Shown here: positions 11,251-21,628 of the stretch, in pieces
Layout: the number at the start of each line of letters is the position of its first letter
How positions within the stretch are numbered: the stretch's first letter is position 1
NCBI GenBank assembly: GCA_025094145.1
Contig: JALLLS010000005.1
Span: forward strand, 496,001 to 560,000
Origin: Spinellus fusiger
Lineage: Eukaryota > Mucoromycota > Mucoromycetes > Mucorales > Phycomycetaceae
DNA length: 64,000 nt
Direction of reading: 5' to 3'
Notes under the pieces: generated by a model
Told to the model about the DNA's origin: nothing
The model's database searches: none
Seen by the model: the letters and a program-made list of their open reading frames with translations, nothing else
Position numbers and translations under genes: made by a program

Positions 11251-11294
11251 AAGAGGGTTATAATAAAAGGGTAAAAAAAAAAAGACATAGTGTA
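10251..11294. other. Intergenic, AT-rich; contains a duplicated fragment and a long poly-T
   Basis: No gene supported. Bases about 10951-11056 are similar to 23255-23350. A run of more than 20 T followed by A at about 11220-11250 sits just beyond the CYRI stop codon. Confidence 0.4.
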
Positions 11295-12632
11295 TTAAGC
11301 TGTCAACACCACATTCTTAACACCCTTGGGTGTGGAATCATCATTCAGGTGCTTGGAGTTGTACCGCAATGCAGACAGCAGATTAGAAGCACTGGATTCC
11401 TTTGGGATGTTGAGAGCGTGAATCGTTTGGATGATTTTTACAGAGTTTTTAATCTACAAATATTAATCATCCTAACATCACTGACGAGCCACTTACATTA
11501 ATAGGAGATCCCTTTGAAAAGGCTCCGTTGGGATCAATATGATCGTAAAGAATAATAGAGACAACCATCACCTTGAGACAAAAGGCGGAAAGATCCGGTC
11601 CAAGACTTCTATGTACTCATACCCCGTCGTATCAGCAAATAAAAAAGACGCATGGCCATGCTTTTTGTTTTTTGTTTGTTTTGTTTTGTTCTTTACCTTT
11701 TCTTACTGACTGTTTGGAAACAGGCAGCCCACAGTGCAGCAAGACATTCGGCCATGCTCTTCTGAAGACCCTTCTTCTCCACAAACTCAGTCGCTGTATC
11801 AATCACACATTTCAACATGGGCGTAGGGTAAGCAATGAACAGTGAAATCTGGTTGGCACGGTCATCTTCTACCATGGCACTACGTAGATCTGAGACAGGT
11901 TCATTGACAGAAAGACGTTCTGTTGAGCTGTAGCGTCCTCGTTGTAGCATACGACGGTAGTAGGAAAAGTCGTTTTGGAGTGTAGGGTTGCGCATCTACA
12001 GCATGTTAGTCTATCAACACCTCAACACAATGCTTTACTTTGAGGTGGTCGAATTCAAATACAAAGTCAAGCAGATCGGCCAACAGTTTGGTCAATCCTT
12101 GGTGCTCTTCTAAATTCTTGCTGACATTGCCTTGACATAGAACATCGAGTAGCCGCGGAAGACCTTTGCCTGGCCAGCAGATGGCATATCAACAGAGCAT
12201 CTCTCTCTCTCTCTCTCTTTCTCTCACCTCAAGCACCCACCCACACACACATACACACACAAAGAAAGGGAGGGAGGTGGGCTTACCTAGATCCCCAGCG
12301 TAATCGTAAAAGTCTCGAAGCATATCGACAGTAGGCAGCACTGCTTCCCAGGCTTTATTTTCATTCTCAGGATTAGGTGTTGCAATAGCATCACGGATCA
12401 AAGTAGAACCAGAGGTATATTGCCCAAGTACCTGTAATAAACGAGGGCCAGGCTGTACGAGTAATTCCGAGAGCTGGTTGTAGAGAGAGAGTTCGTCTGT
12501 GGAGGGAGTAGCCGCTATATAACCATTAGACAGGCACCAACCACCACTCGACTCACTCTCAATGTCAAAGCCTAGCTCAGGCACAATCGTATCTCCACCG
12601 CGGAGATTAAGACTAGAGAGAAGCTGCCCCAT
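11295..12632 (-). CDS. CYRI / FAM49 homologue (Rac1-binding regulator of SCAR/WAVE)
   Basis: Five exons: 12287-12632, 12039-12169, 11707-11995, 11497-11615 and 11295-11453, all in phase; 347 residues against about 323 in animal CYRI. Family blocks are plain: N-terminal MGQLLSSL (Gly2, potential myristoylation, as in CYRI), KAWEAVLPTVDMLRDFYDYA, NPTLQNDFSYYRR, FCLKVMVVSIILYDHIDPNG with the following GAFSKGSPI, and LLSALRYNSKHLND before the end. CYRI proteins carry the DUF1394 Rac-binding fold, bind active Rac1 and restrain the WAVE-Arp2/3 actin nucleator at the plasma membrane. The N-terminal region is about 20 residues longer than in animals. Introns hold CT and CA repeats. Its presence suggests this organism has a Rac-WAVE pathway, which is inference. 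Confidence 0.92.
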
Positions 12633-12639
12633 GATCTTT

Positions 12640-13290
12640 GTTTTGCAAGGTCAACGCCACATACACTTGTACACACACACACCAACAACAACATACACCA
12701 ACAACACACACACACACACACACACACAATAAAGACGAGATCTCGTTACCAGGTTGCAATGAGTGTGAAATAGACAGATAGGCTGGGAATGGCACGGACG
12801 CTGGTGAAGTTGAAGATGAGGGTGAGGATGGCGGTGGGGATGGCGGTGGGGATGGCGATGATGATGGAGATGGAGATGATGGAGATGGAGATGAACAAAC
12901 ACAGTCTTTTTTTTTTTGATGGAATAAAGACAAAGTGTAACTCTAGTGAAGGGACAAATAAAGAGAAAATCACAGACACAGACGCAGCCACAAACACAGA
13001 CACAAACACAGATACAGATGCAGATGCAGACACAGGCGCAGACAGACACACTAGGAAATTAAGAAAATAAAATATAAAGTATAAAGTATAAAATATAAAG
13101 TATAAAATATAAAGTATAGAATATAAAATATAGAATATAAAATATAGAATATAAAATATAGAATATAAAATATAGAATATAAAATGTAGAATGGAATGTA
13201 AAATGTAAAATATAAAATGTAAAATGTAAAATGTAAAATGTAAAATGTAAAATATAAAATGTAAAATGTAAAATGTAAATAAACACTCTA
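12640..13290. repeat. Cluster of simple repeats: (CA)n, GGNGATGG-type and AAAATATAAAGTAT-type
   Basis: Bases 12671-12728 are CA-rich; 12800-12895 repeat GGCGGTGGGGAT and GATGGAGAT; 12970-13050 repeat ACAGAYRC-like units; 13060-13282 repeat 10-20 bp units such as AAAATATAGAATAT and AAAATGTA. Translations are pure low-complexity sequence, so no gene is called. Part may be the CYRI leader. Confidence 0.8.
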
Positions 13291-14005
13291 AATATACACA
13301 CCCACTGCTCTGTCTTTTATACTAATGCCATTGTATGTATACTAACACTATTAAGGACAGACAGGCCACTGAATGAGAGAGAGAGATTAGGTGAATGGGT
13401 GGGTGTAGATCTAAGTAGGAATAGGTGCAAATGTAGAGGCGTAGGAGTCTACTCAAGTAAATTTCACCCAAGGAAAAGGATTACAACACTAACAATGAGA
13501 ATGACAGAAAAAATCAATAAAAACACCACCCATCAATGGTACTGGTCAATAACAGTGATAAGAAAAGGACTGACTAGGGGAAGAAGGAGATGGCACAAAT
13601 AAGAAGAGAGAGAAGAGAGAAAAGAGGGAGGAGAAGAGGAGATGGGAGGACAAGCAAGAAAAAAGCGCCAAAATGAGGGCAGAATCATTGGTGCCGTGTT
13701 ACCTTGCTATGAATACTATAGAATCAGTCTCCTATCTCTACCTTTACCTGGTTGATTGTTGTAGATGTATCTATTCAAGGGTGCATCAGTCCACAAGTCA
13801 TTCAATAACGTCATTAAGCTTTAGTGTCACTCTGATCATTGGCCATAGCGTTAGATCACTACTCATCTACTACCATAGCAATTTATAATAATAATAATAA
13901 TAATAGATCACCATAGCAATACAAAGTTATAGGTCTGTACAAAGTCAGGGGAAAACATAAAGTCTCTTGTACTAAATGAAATCATAATGGAAAGGTTAAA
14001 TCTAT
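13291..14005. other. Intergenic between CYRI and BIO2
   Basis: No coding feature supported. It contains a short (AAT)n near 13887-13905 and purine-rich runs at 13560-13670. The 3' end of BIO2 lies at 14006. Confidence 0.35.
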
Positions 14006-15274
14006 TCAACAGGTGGATTCCACAACTGCACTACTATCAACAATTGGTTTGGAGGAGCCTTGTTCAAAATTAGCTGGCTTGGGAACAAGACCTAATGCAT
14101 TCTCATCAGTTGACCAACGCATTCCTCAATGAATATCTATCAAAGATAACACTTACCAAGGAATTGGAACATGTGCTGATCGTCTGTGAGTGCGTTGTTG
14201 GGCGTTGTCAAAAGCTTATCTCCAGTGAAAATGGAATTTGCACCTGCCATAAAACACATGGCTTGTTCAGACATGGAAAACCGAACACGACCAGCAGAGA
14301 GACGCACCATGGAGCGTGGCATAATAATACGAGCAGTAGCAATCATACGGACCATTTCAAACACGGACACTGGCTTTGCTCATCCACAACAGACATCAGC
14401 CATAGTGACTATAGTATGTCAAATCAATTACCTCCTGCTTCTCCAAAGGTGTGCCAGGAACAGCCAATAATGCATTCACAGGCACACTCTCGGGATGCTG
14501 CGTCAATGTGGAAAGTGTATGCAAAAGACCCACTCGGTCTTCTTCTTGTTCACCCAATCCAATAATACCACCCGAGCACACGGAAATACCAGCCTCTTGT
14601 ACATTGTGAATGGTCTCTAGTCTCTCATCATAACTACGTGTCGTAATGATCTAGAGAGATGTAAGAAATACAGGCAATGGCTTTCTCTCTTCATTACCTT
14701 TGGATAGAACTCTCTTGATGTATCCAGATTGTGATTGTAGGCCGTCAATCCAGCTTCTTTTAATTGCTTTGCCTGGTCTTCATTCAACATCCCTAATGTA
14801 CAGCAGACCTCCATGCCCATGCCACTATAGAACCAACATGGTGTCACTAGACTATGGACTTATTCCACTTACCGAATGGTCTTGACATTGGTCAGAATCT
14901 TACTAAAGTTGGATCTACGACCTGCCAGATCTCTCCAAGCAGCACCCATACAGAACCTAATCCATGCATTCACCACACACATGCATCAATGTACTGTGTC
15001 TGTCCAACACCTTACCGAGTACTACCAGCCTCTTGTGCACGCATGGCGGCCTTAAGAATCTCATCCGAATCTAGCATTTTCTGAGCTTTGACCTGAGTCT
15101 TGTAGCTCGAGGACTGTGGACAGTACTTGCAATCTTCAGAACATCCACCTGTTTTGATGGATAACAAGGTACATTGTTGTACTTCACGAGCATTGAAGTT
15201 GGCACGATGAACTTGGGCCTATCCTTGGATGAGTCTATTGTCTATTTATATATTCAACTATTTATTTAACTATT

Positions 15275-15305
<31 letters not shown>

Positions 15306-15576
15306 CTATTTATCTATTTATCTATCTATTTTTTTTCGCTAGTAACCCACTTACACCATAGTACATTAAATCCATAAAGGGTGAATCATAGATTGCCTGA
15401 ATTTCTTCACGATGCCAGTCATTTCTAAGCGGACCTTGAGCATGGACAGCTGCAGCTGAAAGAGTGGGAAGAGTGGATTGAGAGGTCTGTACTGAAGCAA
15501 GACGCAGGGGAGAAGAAGTGCTATAGAATCTTCTCGTTGATTGGAGAGGCTGGAGGGCAAGACGAAAGACAGACAT
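14006..15576 (-). CDS. BIO2: Biotin synthase (radical SAM, mitochondrial)
   Basis: Seven exons: 15355-15576, 15016-15218, 14873-14956, 14698-14824, 14432-14650, 14157-14373 and 14006-14091, all in phase; 385 residues against 375 in yeast Bio2. It inserts sulfur into dethiobiotin, the last step of biotin synthesis. The radical-SAM cysteines are in [13 protein letters not shown]; other family blocks are [48 protein letters not shown] and [13 protein letters not shown]. The first 60 or so residues ([19 protein letters not shown]...) are Arg/Ser-rich and look like a mitochondrial presequence, as expected. It is divergent from BIO3-BIO1, which makes its substrate. An ATG further upstream would add only low-complexity Phe/Ser sequence, so ATG 15576 is preferred. 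Intron 1 contains a (TATC)n repeat. Confidence 0.96.
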
Positions 15577-16567
15577 GGGCACAAGACTGGTAGTAAAAGA
15601 AGAGCAAGAAAGAAAGAAGAAAAAAGAGAGAAAAGAAGAGCAAGAAAGAAAGAAAAAAAAGGTCACTTTTGAGTTTGAAATCAGATGAAACTGACTGCTA
15701 TCAAGGGTCCTTTTCTTTACACTGTCAAGTGAGTTGGAAGGGAGACACAAAGAATAGGTAGAGAGTGTGCCTAGTTTGGTGTAGATGTTTTTGTGTGTGT
15801 TTTTTATTTTTGTTTTTTGCTTTTGTTTTTTGCTTTTTTCTGTGTAAATATCTGAGACGCCATACTAGATGGAGTATTTCTTTCTTCCCATGACCAATAA
15901 TTGGGTATAGTTTGGGAAAATGGGGAAGGTGAGAAAGACAGCGGAGAATACATAATTCACCATGCCTACTGTTGCTATGGCATCATTTGTGTTACTTGGT
16001 CCTCTATTCCTGGAGTTAAGGAAAAACAATCTCCTTTGGACCCTGGGATTGGATTTGTAGACTATAGTATTCTTAAAATCAATGGGATTTCTATTGAACC
16101 TATAAATTACTAATGCTTGAGACAAGTGCCAATGATAATTCAATGGAGAAAGAAAGAAAAAATGCCACCTTGTAGAAGAAAGTATCTTGTAAATTAGAAT
16201 GCTCTTTCACTCATCTCTATGTTTCATATCGAGCTCAATTACTCCGGAGATTTAAACAGTTAGTCTACTGTTGTAGTGAGGCCACTAGCCATTCATTGAA
16301 ACCAGGAACAGGGTTCTCCTAAAGTAAGAAGAAAGAAAGAAAAAAGGGGGAAGGGGGGTACACACACACACATCTCATTATTATGTAAACAGAGGAGTCA
16401 GTGGACAGTAGGTAGGAATAAGGAATTATAATTCGTATGACAGTAGAAAAGAATACTCTTTTTCATTTCTCTTTTTGGATAGCCATTCGATCTTACCTCA
16501 GGCAAGTTCTTTTGAAAGACATTCGGGGAATAGCTTTCTACTACAGAAAGAACACTGACAAATCCAA
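15577..16567. promoter_or_regulatory. Shared intergenic region between divergent biotin genes
   Basis: The two biotin genes start 991 bp apart on opposite strands, so this must hold both promoters. Visible elements are A/T and purine tracts near BIO2, (TTTTTGCTT)n-like repeats at 15810-15840, a mid-region of about 230 bp (15880-16110) of more balanced composition, and a CA repeat at 16361-16370. The mid-region has short open frames on both strands that I cannot assign. No known operator was recognised. Confidence 0.5.
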
Positions 16568-19344
16568 TTGCTGTTCAAAACTCAGGCAATCTCCAACTAT
16601 TCTCTGGGCAACTCAGTACTGTCTTCTTCTTTTTCTCGTGTGTTTGTCATGCCAGCCTCATTCCACCCAACAAGGGCTTTTCAGGCGTATCAACTCTTTG
16701 CAGCCAATACAAATGTAGGAAAGACAGTGTTTGCCACTGGATTGTGCAGAGCAGCCGCCTTGTTAGGCAAAGGTGAAAAGCGCCCTGTATTCTATATCAA
16801 GCCAGTTCAGACAGGGTTTCCTGTGGATAGTGACGAGAGGTAAGACTGGTGTCTACTGCTTAGTGTTGTATTCTTATTCCTTTGTGTATATCTCTATTGT
16901 ATAGACATGTCAAGACCTACAATTCTTCATCTATCATCACAGACACTCTCTACACGTATCCTGATCCTATCAGTCCTCACCGGGCTACTCTTAATGTAAA
17001 CTTTTTTTTCATAGTTATTCTAGCATGTTTGTAGGGCTTACTGACACGGATAAGCCAGCCTCCTTCAGATGATCATGTGATGAAGAAAGTGCAGGGAAGA
17101 CTTCTCTCCAGTATGAATCAAACGACCTCTGACAAGGGTGGCTATCTTTTCTTGGAGACAGCGGGTGGCGTGCATAGCCCTGTTATGTCAGGCACTTCTC
17201 AGGCTGATTTTTATCGTCCTCTAAGACTCCCTACTGTTCTGATTGGAGACAGTCGCCTAGGTGGCATCTCTACTACTATTTCTTCTTATGAATCACTTCA
17301 TCTTCGTGGCTATGATGTCCCTAGTATTCTATTGTTTGATGAAAAACACAAAAACCATACACTATTATCAGAGCGCCTTGATTCCACCTTTGTAGCAGCC
17401 ATTCCTCCTCCTCCCTCCCCTCTTCATGATCCAATTCAAGAAGAGCGCTCCATGACAGCTTATTATACACGACTGGATGAACATCTTTTGCCTGTGATCC
17501 GACATCTTGATGAATACCATCAAGCACGTTTTGACCGCTTGGAACAAATGGCACAGAAATCACGCACTGTCTTTTGGTGGCCTTTTACACAGCACGAGAA
17601 TGTGAAGCAGGTCACACTAATTGACTCTGCACATGAAGACTATTTTGTTACCTATAGCCCCAAAGTGTCTTTGCCTTTATCGACATCCGAGCCTGTCTTT
17701 GCCTCTGCCTCTGCTGATTTGCCTACTTCTACGCCTACTCCTGCGCCTACTTCTGCACCCTTGGAAGCCAAGACAATGTTTGATAGTTGTGCTAGTTGGT
17801 GGACACAAGGCTTGGGCCATGCTAATCCCCATCTCACTTTGGCAGCTGCTCATGCTGCAGGTCGTTATGGTCACGTTATATTTCCTGAAAGCACCCATGA
17901 GCCCAGTCTCAGTTTAGCAGAAGCTGTCTTGGAACACGATACTTGGGCTTCACGTGTGTTCTTTTCAGACAATGGTAGTACTGCTATGGAAGTATCACTT
18001 AAAATGGCCATCTCAGCCGCCGCCAAACGGTACCATTGGACAGGAAAACATACGCCTATTGATATTCTTGGTATAGAAGGAAGCTACCATGGTGATACAA
18101 TAGGTGCCATGGATACATGCTCACCCAACACCTATAATGATCAAGTGCAATGGTATCAGCCTCGTGGCCACTGGCTGAAGCCTCCTTCTGTTCATATCTC
18201 AAAAGGCAAGACGTATATCCGTGTTCCTAAAGAAATAGCAGAAAGTGACAAGGAAGAAAAGTGGGAATACAATAGTCTAGACGCTATTTATTCTGGAAAT
18301 GAGCAGAGAATAGCCAATGACTCTACTTTAGTGCGTCTCTATGACAAGTACATCACCACCGAGTTGGAACTGCTGCGTATACAGGGACGCCAAATAGGTG
18401 CATTGTTGATGGAACCTGTCATTATGGGTGCAGGTGGTATGATTTTTGTAGACCCTCTTTTTCAACATTTATTGGTGAACAAAGTGCGTTATCAGGGAGC
18501 CAAGCTATTAGGCTATCATCATGATTCGCTTTCATCCCAAGAAAAAGGGGCATGGCGTGGACTGCCTGTTGTATTTGATGAAGTCTTCTCAGGATGGTAT
18601 CGCTTGGGGCGTCGATCTGCCTCGGAGTTCCTTGGAGTGGTAAATGGGAAATGAGAAAATAATGTTTACACTCAATTGACATGTCGTTGTGTAGACACCT
18701 GATATTGTATCCTATGCAAAAACACTAACAGGAGGGCTATTGCCATTAGCATTGACTGTCACCAAGGAATCTATCTATGACGTTTTTTTGTCAAAGAACA
18801 AACCTGACTGTTTACTTCATGGCCATTCTTACACAGCACATCCTATGGGTTGTGCTGTAGCCAAAGAATCAATCCAGAGACTGGATCAAATGGCTTCTCC
18901 TACAGGTGCATGGAGCCCTTTCCGTGAATCATGGAATGGTAGTGCTGTGTGGTCCATGTGGTCGCGTACTGTAATTGACCGCCTATCACATCTGCATCAG
19001 GTAGAAAGTGTTATGTCTCTTGGTTCAGTACTTGCGGTTGAACTTAAAGATGATAAAAACAAAGGTAACACTGCATGGACTATTATTGGCACTGAAAATA
19101 AGCTTCTAATGTGTTTTTTATTTTTTATTTTTTATTTTTTTATTTTTTTATTTTTTATTTAGGTTATGGGTCTGAGATTTCACAATCACTTGTTCAAAAG
19201 ATGCGCACAGATGTATTTGCAGATGGCATCAATCTCTATGCCCGGCCTCTTGGTAATATTGTCTATCTTATGACATCGCAAATCACAACACCTGAACGTG
19301 TTCGTCAGTGTGAGCGTATTCTTATGGAATGTCTTGAGGCTTGA
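16568..19344 (+). CDS. BIO3-BIO1: Fused dethiobiotin synthetase - DAPA aminotransferase (BioD-BioA)
   Basis: Five exons: 16568-16839, 16905-16995, 17035-18639, 18695-19064 and 19163-19344, all in phase; 839 residues, close to the 833 of plant BIO3-BIO1. The BioD part comes first: P-loop AANTNVGKT (residues 45-53), IKPVQTGFP, ETAGGVHSP and VLIGDSRLGGISTT. It carboxylates DAPA to dethiobiotin with ATP. BioA starts at about residue 300 with WWPFTQHENV, then ASWWTQGLGHANP, FFSDNGSTAMEVSLKMA, GSYHGDTIGAMD, FDEVFSGWYRLGR and the PLP-lysine site YAKTLTGG; it transaminates KAPA to DAPA. A Ser/Arg-bearing N-terminus suggests mitochondrial import; ATG 16649 is an alternative start. A Pro/Ala/Thr-rich insert (about residues 340-360) lies early in BioA. 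Intron 4 is an (ATTTTTT)n run. BioF (KAPA synthase) is not in the window. Confidence 0.95.
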
Positions 19345-19965
19345 AGATAGATAGAGTGAAACTACTTTTATTATTATTATTATAAGGGATGGTAGTGGCG
19401 TTCTTGCATCTTTTATCTGTAGTAGATCGATTCATGGTCAAATATAAATATTTCCTGAAGATCAATAAATCGGTTATATTTATAAAAAGTGAGATTGAAT
19501 ACCTTGCAATTACCATTTAAAAATTAGGTGCTTGATAGTATGAGCTATTATGAAAATTAGTAGCAAACACAGCATGAGTGATGTCTGACAATAAAAATAA
19601 AAAATAAAATAGGGTCTAGTAATTTAACAAATCGAGATTATTATTTAAAAGAGGTATGCTTATGCTTATAATTTACAGCTGCCTTCATTAAATCTACACC
19701 TAAAGATGACTTGGGATATAAAAAGAAATACACGGACTATAGAATTACAATATTTCTTTGATTGGTTGATGTGTTTGAAAAGGCCTATTCGCTGTGTAAA
19801 TAAAGTATTTCAAACTCTACATGCCTATTCTAGCAATAACTATTGACTGCGATTAAAAAGTATAAACTTGAATATAAAAAGAAAAAGTGCAGCTGATATT
19901 GCAGCTCAGTCACTGCATTTATTGTTTAACATAATGTGTTATCCTTAAGCTCATAGTATTTGCAG
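19345..19965. other. AT-rich intergenic DNA left of the Tc1-like element
   Basis: No gene seen. It marks the start of the AT-rich, transposon-bearing part of the window. Confidence 0.4.
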
Positions 19966-19967
19966 TA

Positions 19968-21626
19968 CACTATTTTCACTTATTATTGTCGCACTTTTGG
20001 AAAAAATATCGCACTTTTGGAAAAAAAATTGTCGCACAAGTGGAAAAAAAACTTGTCGCATTAATAAATTAAAAGATGGCGTATAAGTTGGATGGGACAA
20101 ATGCGACATAAATGCTTTATTGTTAAAGAGGGCTTCTCTTGTAAGCAATCCTCAAATCTATCGACAGAGTATTTGCAAAACCCTCTGAGGTCACCGAGAA
20201 GAACTTGGTTAGATGCATCGGCGATTCTAGATGACAGAGTTTCTTCTTCCAAGAGTCTTTCTCTTTTCAACTTGCTTTTGCAAACAGACCAGAATTGCTC
20301 AATGGGATTCGACTCTGGTGAGTAAAGAGGAAGATAGACACATCTATACTCATGGCCTTCAATGAAGCTTTTAATGTCTTCATTCATGTGGATGGGGGCG
20401 TTGTCCATAATCAAGTAATTATCCTTGAAAACATCTGGATAATTGTCCATGACATCCATTGTATCGCTCAAGAAATTGATATAGTGGCCAGTAACAGTGC
20501 CTTTGCTTTGTTTTTGAGAAGGCTCACCAGATCCAGTAGTTCTTCTCTTCTTTGAAGCAGGCAACATTCGAGGTCGTCTTACTTTTATGTTGACAAGGCC
20601 TTGAGCAGATGTTGCTCCCATAATAGTTGTTGTTTTGGCCCTCGTTCTTGGTACTTTTACTACTGCACGAGTACCTAATTTTGACCAAGCAAAAATACGC
20701 TTCATGTTGATGTGGAATGCCGCTTCATCTATAAAGACACAGTTGCTCATGTAGTCCATGTCTGTCTCCATCCATTTCTGTACCCACTCCTTTCGATTCT
20801 TGATCTATTCAGGACTATTGCGGTTAACTGAATGAAAATGGGCTTTATTTAGACTGATCTTACAATCCTTGGTGACAAAATTGTAGAGAGCTGTTTTCGA
20901 TATCTCTAAATTAATAAAAGACTTTGTCAAGCTCTCCATCATTTGATCCAGGACTAAAGAGGGCTGATCGTCCAATAAATCGACCAAAAATCTTTTATGG
21001 CTATCGTCAAGTAGTGCTGGTCTACCAACTGGCCTTCCACTACCTTCTTTTCTGGCAATGAATATCTGAAGTTTCTGCTGATCGTTTGAGTACCATCGCT
21101 GAGCAGTGCGTGGGTTGATTTGAAGTTTCAGTGCAGCAGCTCTGACGCTCATACCCCTTTCATAATTCAACACAAATAACTGCTCTTTCTCAGAATCTTT
21201 GTACTACCTGTGGATACTAGGAGCTCTGTTATCCTCTTCCGTATTGATATCTCTGTCTACGGATTGTTGTACAGTTCTTCTTTCTGGCTTCTCAGGTGGT
21301 TTGAGGTCAAGGTACATCCCGAAATTTTTAACCGTCTCAATGGGGTACGTCTCCTCGTCTACCTCCATCTCCACTACTGTAACGGCTATGCCTTCATCAT
21401 TATAGATATTTCCTTGGCCGTCTTTGTGCAATGTTATTCATTTTTTAAGAAAAGTAAAATGTAAGAAAACCTCAAGTACTTAGAATACACCGGTTTTAAA
21501 TCTTTTACTATGCCAAATTTTAATTAATTAATGCGACATATTTTATCCCATTAGTACGTCAAGTTTTAATTTATTAATGCGATATATTTTTCTCTAAAAG
21601 TGCGACAATAATAAGTGAAAATAGTG
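19968..21626 (-). mobile_element. Tc1/mariner-like DNA transposon with TA target duplication
   Basis: The 31 bases CACTATTTTC...GCACTTTT at 19968-19998 are repeated inverted at the right end (21596-21626), and both ends are flanked by TA (19966-19967 and 21627-21628), the target of this superfamily. Counting the TA the match is 33 bp. Subterminal TCGCA motifs occur at least three more times on the left (before 20062) and on the right (21530-21605), some followed by ACTTTTGGAAAAAA, and look like transposase-binding repeats. The 1659-bp body carries one transposase-like frame on the minus strand. Ends are well preserved, so the insertion is fairly recent, but the gene is interrupted. Confidence 0.9.
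20061..21431 (-). pseudogene. DD34E transposase with two in-frame TAG codons
   Basis: One minus-strand frame covers the whole stretch but is cut by TAG at 21204-21206 and at 20805-20807. Segment 1 (to 21207) is acidic; segment 2 (21203-20808) contains a helix-turn-helix-like region (GMSVRAAALKLQINPRTAQR), the usual DNA-binding part; segment 3 (20804-20061) has the catalytic triad: FIDEAAFH, LIMDNAPIHMN and YSPESNPIEQFW, with 34 residues between the second Asp and the Glu. All three catalytic residues are intact. No ATG opens segment 1; the nearest upstream stop is just before a TTG. The likely reading is a transposase inactivated by two point mutations; read-through or an undetected intron cannot be excluded from one copy. 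Confidence 0.85.
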
Positions 21627-21628
21627 TA

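Noticed and set aside
12613..13301. Open frames rich in Cys/Val, Ser/Pro or Met/Glu beside the CYRI gene, and one of LHFTFYI repeats.
   Set aside because: All come from CA, GAT and AAAATATA simple repeats; the CYRI start at 12632 is firmly set by conservation.
20805..21206. Idea that TAG is a sense codon in this organism: two TAGs inside the transposase, one near the Ras switch-I junction, and no complete gene here ends in TAG (all end in TAA or TGA).
   Set aside because: A dozen stop codons are too few to exclude TAG by chance; the LINE relics contain TAA, TGA and TAG alike; and reading TAG as sense in Ras would insert an extra residue in a fixed motif. Ordinary decay explains the data.
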